Assembly: GCA_014695295.1 (NCBI GenBank)
Contig: JACJNY010000035.1
Span: 33,776-97,775, forward strand
Direction of reading: 5' to 3'
Source: Microcoleus sp. FACHB-61
GTDB lineage: Bacteria > Cyanobacteriota > Cyanobacteriia > Cyanobacteriales > Microcoleaceae
Length of the DNA stretch: 64,000 nucleotides
Part shown: positions 26,630 through 36,003 of the stretch, in pieces
Numbering within the stretch: position 1 is the stretch's first letter
Layout: each line of letters opens with the position of its first letter
Program-made: the position numbers and the translations under genes
The notes under the pieces: model-generated
What the model was told of the DNA's origin: nothing
The model's database searches: none
Seen by the model: the letters and a program-made list of their open reading frames with translations, nothing else

Positions 26630-28792
26630 ATGGCAGATATTAGAGGCACCGCCCAAGCAGACTTGCTAGCAGGAACTCCAGAAAATGACCTAATTTTTGG
26701 TTTAATGGGGAATGACACCATTGCGGCAAACTCGGGTAATGACAGCATTTATGGAGGAAAACAAAGCGATTTAATTGAGGGCAATTTAGGTCAAGATTCG
26801 CTTTTTGGAGATTTAGAGAACGACACTATTAACGGCGGAGACGGTAACGATTTTTTAGTGGGCGGAAAAGGCAGCGATTCCATATCTGGAAACTCGGGGA
26901 ATGATGTTTTGTCGGGCGATCGAGATACTGATGTCCTGATAGGCGGAGACGGGGCCGACGTATTTGTTTTGAGGCGCTATGCTGAGGCAGATCCTGGTCG
27001 TACCAGCGGCGGTGCTAATTTCGCAAATGCTGACGCGATCGCCGATTTTACAGCCGGTACAGATTTAATCGGTTTGGCGGGAGGTCTTAGTTTTAGCGAC
27101 TTGAATATTCAGGAAGCTGGAAACGATACTGTTATTCAAGACCGAGTGACTGGAGAATTTCTCGCTACTCTCAGAGGGGTGAGACAAAGTTCGATTAACC
27201 AGGCAAGTTTCACTAATAATATTGGCAGCGTTGTTCCCAATCCCCCGCCTCCAGCGCTGACAACGGCTTATGCTTTAACTCCTGCTAATCGGATTGTCGG
27301 TTTTAGTCTTTCCAATCCGAGAAGTGTAATCTCTGATTTGCCCGTGACTGGATTGCAGCAGGGAGAAAGTTTGCTGGGAATTGATTATCGACCGGCTAAC
27401 GGTATGCTTTACGGTGTGGGTTCTAGCAATCGCTTGTATACTGTCAATCCGATGACTGGGGAAGCAAGTCCAGTCGGTAACGGGCAGTTTGCTGTTCCCC
27501 TAACTCCGGGGGCTGCAGGTTTTGATTTCAATCCGACAGTCGATCGAATTCGGTTTGTCAATGAAGGCGATCAAAACGCCCGCCTCAACCCGGATAACGG
27601 GGCAATTGTCGATTCTGACACGCTGGCGGGGGGAATTCAACTTGACGGGAATTTGGCTTACCGGGCGGGCGATCGCAATTTTGGGTCAAATCCAGCGGCT
27701 GCTGGGGCTGCGTATGTGAATAACTTTGCAGGGGGAACTTCCACAACGCTGTTTGTAATTGACAGCGATTTGGATGTTTTGGTGCGACAAGATCCGCCGA
27801 ATAATGGAGTGTTGAATACGATCGGATCTTTGGGAGTTGATGCTACTAGCATTCTCGGCTTTGATGTCAGGAGTATTGGCGGCCGCGAGGTGGCAGTGGC
27901 GGCGCTGGAAGTTGGGGGCGTTTCCGGCTTGTACAATATCAATTTAAGTAGCGGTCAAGCTTCCTTTGTCGGTCAAATTGCCGACGGGAGACAGATTAAC
28001 GGTTTGGCTTTGCCTTTGCCTACAGCTTACGCCTTAACTGTCAGAAATGGCGCTGAAACAATTGTCGGTTTTAACGAGGCGGCGCCGCGGGCTATTCTCA
28101 GTGACGCAGCAGTTACCGGGTTGCAGCCGGGAGAAAGTTTGCTGGGAATTGATTTTCGCCCCGCTAACGGTGTGTTATACGGTGTGGGTTCTAGCAATCG
28201 CTTGTACGCGATCAATCCCGTTACTGGGCAAGCAAGTCCAGTCGGTAGCGGACAGTTTGCTGTTCCCCTAACTCCGGGGGCTGCGGGTTTTGATTTCAAT
28301 CCGACGGTCGATCGAATTCGGTTTGTCAATCAAGCCGGTCAAAACGCCCGCCTCAACCCGGATACGGGGGCAATTGTCGATTTTGACACGCTGACGGGGG
28401 GAGTTCAACTCGACGGGAATTTGGCTTACCGGGCGGGCGATCCCAATTTTGGCAATCCGGGCGCCGCTGCTGCTGCTGCGTATGTGAATAACTTTGCGGG
28501 GGCAACTTCCACAACACTATTTGCAATTGACACCAATTTAGACATTTTGGTGCGGCAAGATCCGCCGAATAATGGGGTGTTGAATACGATCGGGTCTTTG
28601 GGAATTGATGCTGGTACCGTTCTCGGCTTTGATGTCAGGAGTGTTGGCGGTAACGAGACGGCTTTGGCTGCGATCGAGGTTGGCGGAGTTTCAAGCCTGT
28701 ACAATATCAATTTGACGACCGGTCAAGCTTCGATTGTCGGTCAAATTGGCGACGGGCGAGGGATTAAAGGCTTAGCACTGACTTTGATTTAA
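26630..28792 (+). CDS. RTX repeat protein with two DUF4394-like domains
   Basis: A 720-residue protein. Residues ~5-115 are RTX calcium-binding repeats (GNDTINGGDGNDFLVGGKGSD and similar), then a linker, then two copies of a ~245-residue domain that matches DUF4394 in pattern: LLGID(Y/F)RPANG.LYGVGSSNRLY, then FDFNPTVDRIRFVN and DGNLAYRAGD. This looks like a beta-propeller-like or repeated beta-sheet fold of unknown role. Lack of a Sec signal and the presence of RTX repeats suggest type I export, probably to the cell surface. The two copies are about 85% alike in DNA by eye, pointing to recent duplication. Confidence 0.82.
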   Translation: MADIRGTAQADLLAGTPENDLIFGLMGNDTIAANSGNDSIYGGKQSDLIEGNLGQDSLFGDLENDTINGGDGNDFLVGGKGSDSISGNSGNDVLSGDRDTDVLIGGDGADVFVLRRYAEADPGRTSGGANFANADAIADFTAGTDLIGLAGGLSFSDLNIQEAGNDTVIQDRVTGEFLATLRGVRQSSINQASFTNNIGSVVPNPPPPALTTAYALTPANRIVGFSLSNPRSVISDLPVTGLQQGESLLGIDYRPANGMLYGVGSSNRLYTVNPMTGEASPVGNGQFAVPLTPGAAGFDFNPTVDRIRFVNEGDQNARLNPDNGAIVDSDTLAGGIQLDGNLAYRAGDRNFGSNPAAAGAAYVNNFAGGTSTTLFVIDSDLDVLVRQDPPNNGVLNTIGSLGVDATSILGFDVRSIGGREVAVAALEVGGVSGLYNINLSSGQASFVGQIADGRQINGLALPLPTAYALTVRNGAETIVGFNEAAPRAILSDAAVTGLQPGESLLGIDFRPANGVLYGVGSSNRLYAINPVTGQASPVGSGQFAVPLTPGAAGFDFNPTVDRIRFVNQAGQNARLNPDTGAIVDFDTLTGGVQLDGNLAYRAGDPNFGNPGAAAAAAYVNNFAGATSTTLFAIDTNLDILVRQDPPNNGVLNTIGSLGIDAGTVLGFDVRSVGGNETALAAIEVGGVSSLYNINLTTGQASIVGQIGDGRGIKGLALTLI
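27263..28790 (+). repeat. Internal ~760-bp direct duplication
   Basis: The DNA from about 27263 to 28018 is repeated from about 28021 to 28790 with long identical blocks such as CCCCTAACTCCGGGGGCTGC and CAAGATCCGCCGAATAATGG. Each copy encodes one DUF4394-like domain. Confidence 0.85.
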
Positions 28793-28966
28793 CTGCTAGA
28801 TTCCCAGCGATTTTAGATTTATTTTAGGCATCAATTATCTAGTTTTTAGGTGGAAATTTGAAAACAACTCAACTTTTCTACAATCTGAAATTGTCAGTCT
28901 AAAATCGTTTGGGCGATTCCCAATTCCCAATTTGAGGTAACATATTATTTTGACAACCAAGATAAG

Positions 28967-29254
28967 ATGTTATCTCAAGTTTTTTACTTGCTACGTTCCC
29001 GCAGTGACGGCAAATATCTGTCCGCGAATCCCAATCCAGATGCGGCAGTGAGTTACCTGCTGATGTTTCGCGAAGATTATGACGCTTTGAGCTATCTCAA
29101 CGCCCACGCTGCTGATGTTGCCGATCGATTCGGAGTAGAATCGATTTCCGGTTCTCAGGTAAAAAAGCTACTCGAACGTTGGGGCTTTAACGGTGTGGGG
29201 GTTGTTCAAGACCCGCTGTTACCCAATATTGAGTTTTTATTGACAAAGGATTGA
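28967..29254 (+). CDS. Hypothetical protein, 95 residues
   Basis: A small soluble protein starting LSQVFYLLRSRSDGKYLSA, with a central FREDYDALSYLNAHA segment and an end VVQDPLLPNIEFL. I do not recognise a named family, but composition and length fit a conserved cyanobacterial protein. It has its own terminator-like hairpin downstream. No membrane segment or catalytic motif is seen. Confidence 0.65.
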   Translation: MLSQVFYLLRSRSDGKYLSANPNPDAAVSYLLMFREDYDALSYLNAHAADVADRFGVESISGSQVKKLLERWGFNGVGVVQDPLLPNIEFLLTKD

Positions 29255-29276
29255 CAATTGACAAGATTTGCGCTTC

Positions 29277-29306
29277 ACCCGGTTTCTGGAAGAAATCGGG
29301 TTTTTT
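29277..29306 (+). terminator. Rho-independent terminator
   Basis: ACCCGGTTTCT and AGAAATCGGGT pair over 11 positions (one G-T) around a GGA loop, and six Ts follow, 22 bases after the small gene's stop. Confidence 0.75.
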
Positions 29307-29459
29307 GGTCAAGTTTTGAGGCTCTCGCCCGATCGAGCTTGTAGAGTTCTATGCCCCATATTTAGTGCAAATTGTCAAATTTTTCCAGCTTTCACCCTAA
29401 ATCTGAATCCTGTTGTATATTCGTAGTTTGATATATTCCGACACGTCAGTACACAACCT

Positions 29460-32400
29460 ATGGTTCGAGAATTAGAGCGATCGAGTGCCCGCGAGAAACG
29501 CAACCTGTCCGATTTCCCCGAAACAGCACCCGCAGCCAATCCAGTATTTTTCAGGACGTACAGCCGCCGTACCGAGACAGGGCGGGAGACTTGGGAGGAA
29601 GTGTGCGATCGAACAGTCAAGGGGCTGCAAAAGCTGGGAAACCTCACCCCCGAAGAAACACAACTGCTGCACCGGATGCAAAACCAGCTCAAAACCCTCG
29701 CTTCAGGCCGCTGGCTGTGGGTAGGTGGCAGCAAATGGATTGAACAACCAGAGAATTTTTCCGGCGCATATAATTGCTCCTCAACAAATATTCTCGACTG
29801 GCGTTCCTTTGGGTTGTTGATGGATTTGGCAATGATGGGCTGCGGCACTGGGGCAGTATTGGAACCACAATATATCAACCAACTGCCGCCAATTCGCAAC
29901 CGCTTAACCGTGACAATGCAAGGCGAAATTGGCTCTACACCCGCCCAGTCGCGCCGCCAAGAAACAGAAATAAAAATAGCAGAAAAAACCGCAACAATTT
30001 ATGTCGGAGATTCTCGCCAAGGCTGGGTAAACTCCTATCAAACTTTGCTGGAATTATCCACAGATGAAAGATTTGCAGGAGAAGTTCAAGTATTCATCGA
30101 TTTGAGCGACGTTCGCCCGGTGGGAGAACCTTTAAAAGGTTTTGGCGGAGTAGCAAATCCGGTGAAATTGCCCGACCTTTATCAGCGCTGCGCCGCAATT
30201 TTGAATAAAGCTTTAGGGCGGCAGTTAAATTCAGTTGAATGCTGCGTGTTGATAGATGAAGCTGCGGTGACAATTGTTGCCGGCAATATTAGGCGCAGCG
30301 CGGGGATTCGTCAATTTGATTCTAGTGATGAACTGGGCGCAAATGCTAAAAATAATCTGTGGCAGCAAGATGAAAATGGCAACTGGAAAATCGACCCCGA
30401 TCGAGATGCTTTGAGAATGGCAAATCACTCTCGCGTTTTTCATCATAAACCGACGCGGGAAGAGTGTATTGAGGCTGTTAGAAAACAGTATTATTCTGGT
30501 GAAGGTGCAATTCAATGGGCTGGTGAAGCTGTAGCTAGAGCTAACGTTGATTTACTTTCAACACCAAGTCTTAAAATTGAGTTCTTGAAAGCTTACGCAC
30601 AAGGAAAAGCTAAACAGTGGTTGCAGGAACGCTATCCTGACATGACTGCGGAAGAATTAGAGCATCGGTCAGTTCGTTTGGGTTTAAACCCGTGTGGTGA
30701 AATCATCGGCTCTAATTTTCATTGTGTCAGTGGCGACACTCTGCTAATTACTAGAGACGGACTGCATAAAATAAAAGACGTTGTTGGAACTGAAATCGAA
30801 ATTTGGAATGGTAAAAAATGGAGCTGCGTCACACCATTTAAGACAGCGAGTGATACTTGTGGCGGGCGACGCAAACTTTATCGTGTAAAGTTTGGTGATG
30901 GTACTTATCTGGATGCCACAGAATATCATCGCTTTTTTGTCAAGGATCGCTTTGGTAAAGTTTACAGAGAAGTTCAAACCAAAGACTTGATGGATACAAG
31001 CCGCTATAGCATTCATACTGAACCTTTTACAATTCAGTATGAAGATGGCTTGAACATCGATTCAAGTTATGCTTACACTTTGGGGGTCGCTGTAGGAGAT
31101 GGAACTACAGACAAAAATGACAATGCGAAAGTTCGACTTTACGAACACAAAATGGCATTATCAGTGGCAGGAAATAAGTCTCCAGAAAGAAGCTATGACT
31201 ATTTACCTGCTTTTACCGATGTAACTAACTTGAGCTTTTCTGGAGAGTTGCTGAAAAGTTTGAAAGTTAACCCAGAAGCACTAAATGTAATTGCGAGCTG
31301 GAATCGGCAAGCAATTTTACATTTTATTGCTGGATTAGCCGATACTGACGGCTCGAATACCCACAGTAATGGTATCAGAATTTATATTTCTGACCGCGAT
31401 CGCGCTTTCAGAGTTCAGTTACTTTTGACCAAATGTGGTATTCGTTCGTCGCTAAATCTTTGCGCTCATCAAGGGTCAATTACTAATTACGGTGTCCGAA
31501 GTCAAGATTTGTACTACTTGCAAATTACTGAATGTGGTGAAATTCCTTGTCAGCGGTTAGATGTGAGCAAAGGGACGAATGCTAAACACAAAGGTAAATG
31601 GCAAGTGGTCAGAAGTGTCGAAGAATTACCAGGATTGCACGATACTTACTGCTTCAACGAACCAGAGTTTCATAAGGGAGTTTTCGGCAATACCCTAACT
31701 GGAAACTGCAATTTGGCTGAGGTTCACCTCAATCAAATTGATCCTTACAACTTCAAAGAACAGGAAGAAGCTTTCAGGGCTGCGGCTCTATCTGTCGCGG
31801 TACTTCTCAATCACAAATTTCTTGAACCCCGCTATCAATACAGCCGCGAACTCGACCCGATTGTCGGCGTATCTTTTACGGGATTGTTCGATTTCTTCGT
31901 TCACGCTTTTGGCGTTGAGTGGCTGCGCTGGTGGGTGGAAGGCCGCCCGCAAACTCCGCAAGGAATCGCTTTTAAACAGCGGGAAGAAGAGTATTTGACT
32001 GGTTGGCGGGAGATTGTGAATCGGGTAGTTTGGGATTATTGCGATCGCCATTCCTTAAAACGCCCAAATCGCTGCACAACGGTTCAACCATCGGGTACTA
32101 AATCTCTGCTGACAGGTGCTTCTCCCGGCTGGCATCCGCCGAAAGCCCAGCGTTTCATTCGCCGAATCACTTTCGGCAAAAACGACCCCGTAGCCCTCGC
32201 CTGCATCGACTACGGATACAACGTGATTCCGTCTCAATCTGACAAGGATGAAAACGGCAATTTGCTGAACAATCCCTTCGATGAACGCTGTACAGAATGG
32301 CTGGTAGAAATACCTGTTGCGGTAAGTTGGGCTGATTTACCCGGTGCTGATGAAATTGACATTAACAAGTTCTCAGCGGCGGCACAAATGGACTTTTATA

Positions 32401-32753
32401 TGCAAGTGCAAAAGTTCTACGTCAGACATAACACCAGCGCGACTATTGAGTTGCGGGAAAATGAAGTTGAAAGTTTTGGCACTAGGATTTACGAGGCGAT
32501 TCGCGATGATGAAGGCTACATTTCCGCAGCGCTTTTAGCTCGGTTTGATGCTCTTGAAACTTTCCCGCGTTTGCCCTTTGAACCGATAAACAAGGAAACT
32601 TACACCAAGATGGTGGAAGAGACTTTAGCGCGCCGGGAAATTGATATTTTTCATGCGGCTTTGAGTCGCTATGACTTAGGTGAAATGATGGATTCCGGGC
32701 CTGCGGGCTGCGATTCTGATAAGTGTTTGATGCCGGAGACTAAGGCTATATAA
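29460..32753 (+). CDS. nrdJ: Adenosylcobalamin-dependent ribonucleoside-triphosphate reductase (class II) with intein
   Basis: The enzyme reduces ribonucleotides to deoxyribonucleotides with a thiyl radical made from coenzyme B12. The host protein is about 769 residues, close to the monomeric Lactobacillus-type class II enzymes. Visible parts are the N-terminal RTYSRR segment, GCGTGAVLEP, the active-site NPCGEI (Cys412), QPSGTKSLLTGASPG, and the C-terminal shuttle pair CDSDKC. The ORF is lengthened to 1097 codons by a 328-residue intein between His421 and Cys750, ten residues after the active-site Cys, so splicing is needed for activity. The ATG at 29460 lacks an obvious ribosome site. A strong terminator follows. 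No cobalamin riboswitch is evident in the 205-base upstream gap. Confidence 0.95.
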   Translation: MVRELERSSAREKRNLSDFPETAPAANPVFFRTYSRRTETGRETWEEVCDRTVKGLQKLGNLTPEETQLLHRMQNQLKTLASGRWLWVGGSKWIEQPENFSGAYNCSSTNILDWRSFGLLMDLAMMGCGTGAVLEPQYINQLPPIRNRLTVTMQGEIGSTPAQSRRQETEIKIAEKTATIYVGDSRQGWVNSYQTLLELSTDERFAGEVQVFIDLSDVRPVGEPLKGFGGVANPVKLPDLYQRCAAILNKALGRQLNSVECCVLIDEAAVTIVAGNIRRSAGIRQFDSSDELGANAKNNLWQQDENGNWKIDPDRDALRMANHSRVFHHKPTREECIEAVRKQYYSGEGAIQWAGEAVARANVDLLSTPSLKIEFLKAYAQGKAKQWLQERYPDMTAEELEHRSVRLGLNPCGEIIGSNFHCVSGDTLLITRDGLHKIKDVVGTEIEIWNGKKWSCVTPFKTASDTCGGRRKLYRVKFGDGTYLDATEYHRFFVKDRFGKVYREVQTKDLMDTSRYSIHTEPFTIQYEDGLNIDSSYAYTLGVAVGDGTTDKNDNAKVRLYEHKMALSVAGNKSPERSYDYLPAFTDVTNLSFSGELLKSLKVNPEALNVIASWNRQAILHFIAGLADTDGSNTHSNGIRIYISDRDRAFRVQLLLTKCGIRSSLNLCAHQGSITNYGVRSQDLYYLQITECGEIPCQRLDVSKGTNAKHKGKWQVVRSVEELPGLHDTYCFNEPEFHKGVFGNTLTGNCNLAEVHLNQIDPYNFKEQEEAFRAAALSVAVLLNHKFLEPRYQYSRELDPIVGVSFTGLFDFFVHAFGVEWLRWWVEGRPQTPQGIAFKQREEEYLTGWREIVNRVVWDYCDRHSLKRPNRCTTVQPSGTKSLLTGASPGWHPPKAQRFIRRITFGKNDPVALACIDYGYNVIPSQSDKDENGNLLNNPFDERCTEWLVEIPVAVSWADLPGADEIDINKFSAAAQMDFYMQVQKFYVRHNTSATIELRENEVESFGTRIYEAIRDDEGYISAALLARFDALETFPRLPFEPINKETYTKMVEETLARREIDIFHAALSRYDLGEMMDSGPAGCDSDKCLMPETKAI
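30723..31706 (+). other. Intein with LAGLIDADG homing endonuclease, in nrdJ
   Basis: A 328-residue intein begins with Cys1 (CVSGDTLLITRDG, block A), has block B GDGTYLDATEYHRFF with the TxxH pair, and ends in block F/G ...GNTLTGN directly before Cys+1 of the C-extein (CNLAEVHL). Between them lie two LAGLIDADG-like helices, LGVAVGDGTTD (~residue 120 of the intein) and FIAGLADTDGSNT (~201), so the homing endonuclease seems intact. The penultimate residue is Gly instead of the common His. Cys1, the last Asn and Cys+1 are all present, which fits active splicing. Confidence 0.93.
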
Positions 32754-32765
32754 TACCGTTGAAAT

Positions 32766-32792
32766 AAATCCCCCACATGGGGGATTTTTTTT
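32766..32792 (+). terminator. Rho-independent terminator of nrdJ
   Basis: AAATCCCCC-ACAT-GGGGGATTT followed by five more Ts, 12 bases after the stop: a textbook intrinsic terminator. Confidence 0.9.
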
Positions 32793-32914
32793 GATTATTT
32801 TCAGCAAATAGGCGGTTTCAACCGCCGCATAATCGAGGGGGTAGCTAAAAATGCTATCATTCGACAATCAGAGATTAAAGTTGTGCTGAATTAAAATGCA
32901 GAGGCTTTAGTGCA

Positions 32915-34027
32915 ATGTCAGACAACCAAAATGAACCTAGAGAATACGATGCCGTCCTCGGCGGCCAAAATTTAATTCCTGTCAATGCTGCGGTACTCGG
33001 AGGCATCCCCGGCGTTAAAAGCCGCTTAGCCTCACCCGCTGTCGAAGTTAGAATCGCCGCACTCTCCGAAGCGGTGAAATATGGAGAAGCCGGCTTAGAA
33101 TTGATAATTCAAGCATTGCAGGATGAATCAATCAAGGTAAAAATGGCTACCTATTTACTGCTAAAAGATAGAAAAGAGGAGAAGATTAGACAACATTTAC
33201 AGGACTATTTTCCTATATTTGAATTTGATGTCATTACCGTAGATCATACGGGAAAAGAAAACAGCCGCAGTAAGTCCTTTGCTCACTTCTTTCCTGAAGA
33301 CTTAGGTAACGGAATTGTACTGGAAATGGTTTACCTTCCTGGCGGCACATTTATGATGGGCTCCCCCAACAACGAAGAAGGTAGACTTGATAGCCAAACT
33401 CCCCAGCATCAAGTAACTGTACCGGCTTTTTTTGCAGGCAAATACCCCATCACCCAAGCACAGTGGCAAGCAGTGATGGGAAAAAACCGATCGGGTTTCA
33501 AAGGTGAAAAACGTCCTGTAGAAAATGTATGGTGGGATGAGGCAATCGAATTCTGTGGCAAACTCTCGCAACAAACCGGGAAAAAATATCGCCTCCTAAG
33601 TGAAGCAGAATGGGAATACGCCTGTCGTGCTGGTACAACCACCCCATTTCATTTTGGGGAAACGATTACCCCGGAATTAGCCAACTATAAAGAATACTAC
33701 TCCTACGGAAACGCCCCCCAAAAACTTTACCCCGAACAAACAACCGATGTTGGGAGTTTTCCCCCCAATGCTTTTGGACTGTACGATATGCACGGCAATG
33801 TTTGGGAGTGGTGCAGCGATAGGTGGCACAATAGCTATAACGGCGCACCAACTGACGGAAGTTCATGGGAAACTGGCACAGATAATTACCGAATGCAGCG
33901 TGGCGGTTCCTGGTTCATCACTGCGGTCTTTTGCCGGAGTGACTCTCGTAGAATGAACTCGGTGGGCTACAGCTTGAGGGATAGTGGTTTTCGCGTAGCA
34001 GTAGCGTCGGTTTCTTCGCCCTCCTAG
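32915..34027 (+). CDS. Formylglycine-generating-enzyme-like (SUMF1) protein with N-terminal HEAT-like part
   Basis: Residues ~135-370 form an FGE-sulfatase/SUMF1 domain: MVYLPGGTFMMGS near its start, QVTVPAFFAGKYPITQAQWQAVMG, then EAEWEYACRAGT, the DMHGNVWEWC motif, and QRGGSWF near the end. In the family this fold binds calcium and either makes formylglycine in sulfatases or acts as a lectin or carbohydrate-linked domain. The N-terminal ~110 residues contain HEAT-like helices (VRIAALSEAVKYG...). Cys residues of true aerobic FGE are not obviously in place, so the catalytic role is uncertain. No sulfatase gene is nearby. Many cyanobacteria carry several such genes. Confidence 0.85.
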   Translation: MSDNQNEPREYDAVLGGQNLIPVNAAVLGGIPGVKSRLASPAVEVRIAALSEAVKYGEAGLELIIQALQDESIKVKMATYLLLKDRKEEKIRQHLQDYFPIFEFDVITVDHTGKENSRSKSFAHFFPEDLGNGIVLEMVYLPGGTFMMGSPNNEEGRLDSQTPQHQVTVPAFFAGKYPITQAQWQAVMGKNRSGFKGEKRPVENVWWDEAIEFCGKLSQQTGKKYRLLSEAEWEYACRAGTTTPFHFGETITPELANYKEYYSYGNAPQKLYPEQTTDVGSFPPNAFGLYDMHGNVWEWCSDRWHNSYNGAPTDGSSWETGTDNYRMQRGGSWFITAVFCRSDSRRMNSVGYSLRDSGFRVAVASVSSPS

Positions 34028-34144
34028 TTTTCCCGCGAGGATTCTTCTCTACTCTTTTACCCTTGAGGAAATCGGCGATTGAAATCGCTTCTTGTCAAAC
34101 GAAGTCCGCCTGCGCGGACTAAGAGAACATAGCCATGTTCTGCG

Positions 34145-34280
34145 TTATTTGAAAATATCTTTCCGCTTCTGCAACAGCAAAGTGGCGGTCAAATCAACTG
34201 CTGCGTGCAGGTCTAACATTCCCCAATAATTCAAAGCCAAGTTTTGCCAAGTCGGTTCGTAGACTGCGCTTTTCTCGAAT
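34145..34280 (-). pseudogene. Remnant of an unknown coding sequence
   Basis: Reading the minus strand in one frame gives VYEPTWQNLALNYWGMLDLHAAVDL... to a stop at 34145-34147. The amino-acid pattern looks protein-like, but no start codon or upstream gene is present; the frame runs into the gdhA hairpin. I take it as the 3' end of a lost gene. The 110 bases before it (34028-34140) hold an AGTCCGC-CTGC-GCGGACT palindrome of a dispersed type. Confidence 0.35.
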
Positions 34281-34281
34281 A

Positions 34282-34321
34282 AGTGCGGTAAGATTGTACG
34301 ATCGGGCAATCTTACCGCACT
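34282..34321 (-). terminator. Strong hairpin after gdhA
   Basis: AGTGCGGTAAGATTG and CAATCTTACCGCACT form a perfect 15-bp stem with a 10-base loop, 4 bases after the gdhA stop on the minus strand. It lacks a T-run but is the strongest hairpin in this part. Confidence 0.65.
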
Positions 34322-34325
34322 CTTG

Positions 34326-35612
34326 TCAACCGTTCACATAATAATCCCGCGTTCCCTTCGCATTCATCGCTTCTCCGAGTCGATTTAACCCGTACACGTA
34401 AGCAGCAGTTCTCATGGAAACTGACAATTCCTGAGATTTTTTCCAAATTGCTTCAGTTTCTTCGACCATTTTATGCTTCAACCGCTGGTTGACCTCCTCC
34501 AGCGTCCAATAAAGCCCGCTGCGATTTTGCACCCACTCAAAATAACTAACCGTTACGCCTCCGGCATTGACTAAAATATCAGGGATTACCTGAACTCCCC
34601 TCGCTTCTAAAATCAAATCAGCAGCAGAATCAATAGGGCCGTTAGCTACTTCAAAAATAAACTTAGCCTTAACATCATTAACATTGGCTTCAGTTATTTG
34701 ATTCTCCAAAGCTGCTGGAACCAGCACGTCTACATCTAATGCTAAAAGTTGCTCATTTGTCAATATTTCGTGTTCGATAATATTGCAAACCGAATCTTCG
34801 CAGTAAACAGCTTTGATACCTTTGTTAGAGTCTTTAAAGCTTCTAATACTGGGGATATCCAGCCCTTGTTTAGCATAAATTCCCCCTTGGGAATCGCTGA
34901 CAGCAACAACTTTGTAACCTGCTTCCCACAGAAGTTCTGCTATTTCGGCACCTGCATTACCAAAACCTTGTACTGCTACAGTTGTATCTTGAGGATTTAG
35001 ATCGAATTTGGGTAGAAGAGTTTGTACTACAAAAAAAGCACCCATGGCTGTAGCCGTATCTCTGCCCAAACTGCCACCAATTGTCACTGGTTTACCAGTC
35101 ACAACCGCTGGAGAAAGCTGCCGCTTAATAATATTGTATTGATCCATCATCCAACCCATAATCATGGGATTGGTGTAGACATCCGGCGCGGGAATATCGA
35201 CATCGGGGCCGATAAAATCTGCGATCGCATCGACATAGCCCCGGCTCAACCGTTCCAATTCCAGTTTAGACAATTCCTTGGGATTGAGAGTAATTCCGCC
35301 CTTGGCTCCTCCAAAGGGCAAGTTCAAAACTGCACATTTAAAAGTCATCCAAAATGCTAAGGATTGCACTTCATCAAGGGATACTTCTGGATGATAGCGC
35401 ACTCCTCCTTTAGACGGGCCTCTGGTATTGTCGTAGCGCACCCGATAACCTTGGAAAATTCGCAGGGAACCGTCGTCCATCCGCACGGGAATCGATACAA
35501 TTAAACTTGATTTGGGGTGTTTCAGCCGTTCAATAGTATCCTCCGAAAGCGACACATATTTTAAGGCTCGTTCTAATCGGCGGCTGGCATCGGCAAATAA
35601 TGAATCAGACAT
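34326..35612 (-). CDS. gdhA: Glutamate dehydrogenase (Glu/Leu/Phe/Val dehydrogenase family)
   Basis: A 428-residue hexameric-type dehydrogenase that interconverts glutamate and 2-oxoglutarate plus ammonia. The catalytic lysine region PFGGAKGGI, the upstream KGGVRYHPEVSLDEV and the cofactor-binding VQGFGNAGAEIAELL are all intact, as is the C-terminal NAGGVTVSYFEWVQN. The cofactor preference (NAD or NADP) cannot be set from sequence alone. I start at ATG 35612, where family likeness begins (MSDSLFADASRRLERAL); the longer in-frame start at 35678 adds a hydrophobic, unconserved piece. It is one unit with a strong hairpin behind it. Confidence 0.93.
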   Translation of the reverse strand: MSDSLFADASRRLERALKYVSLSEDTIERLKHPKSSLIVSIPVRMDDGSLRIFQGYRVRYDNTRGPSKGGVRYHPEVSLDEVQSLAFWMTFKCAVLNLPFGGAKGGITLNPKELSKLELERLSRGYVDAIADFIGPDVDIPAPDVYTNPMIMGWMMDQYNIIKRQLSPAVVTGKPVTIGGSLGRDTATAMGAFFVVQTLLPKFDLNPQDTTVAVQGFGNAGAEIAELLWEAGYKVVAVSDSQGGIYAKQGLDIPSIRSFKDSNKGIKAVYCEDSVCNIIEHEILTNEQLLALDVDVLVPAALENQITEANVNDVKAKFIFEVANGPIDSAADLILEARGVQVIPDILVNAGGVTVSYFEWVQNRSGLYWTLEEVNQRLKHKMVEETEAIWKKSQELSVSMRTAAYVYGLNRLGEAMNAKGTRDYYVNG

Positions 35613-36003
35613 AATAAGACGAAGGAAGAAGGAATAAGGAAGAGGTTGGAAGGAAGACAAGAGAAGAATTGGCCGCAAAACTCTAGGTTAGCTGGCATCT
35701 TAAATTTAATTATTTCGGATTACCTGGTGGTTTTGCTATACTTTCTATTTTAATCACAATCCCGGTGTAATTCTGCATAAACGTCTTCTACATAAGTGCC
35801 TTTTGAAGTGCTGTGTACCTTGGGTCGATCGACAATCTCGCAGTGCCAAGCAGCGATTAAGCAGATACACTTATAATAGAGGGTGATATTTAAGCTCAAG
35901 CCGGAATTTGAGTTCTATCGCTCAAATCAGTGCCCGCCATCAGGGGAATTAAATTCTGAAATAGATCGAGGCTTTAGCTGACGTTATCAACTGAATTATT
36001 ATT
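35613..36003. other. Divergent intergenic region, gdhA / DUF4126
   Basis: A 391-base gap between divergently transcribed genes. It must hold both promoters, but no boxes can be assigned with confidence. ACTTATAATAG near 35868 could be a -10-like site reading right. No ORF or RNA gene seen. Confidence 0.35.

Noticed and set aside
29255..29459. Possible cobalamin riboswitch before B12-dependent nrdJ
   Set aside because: The gap is 205 bases, partly taken by a terminator, and no B12-box-like sequence is seen.
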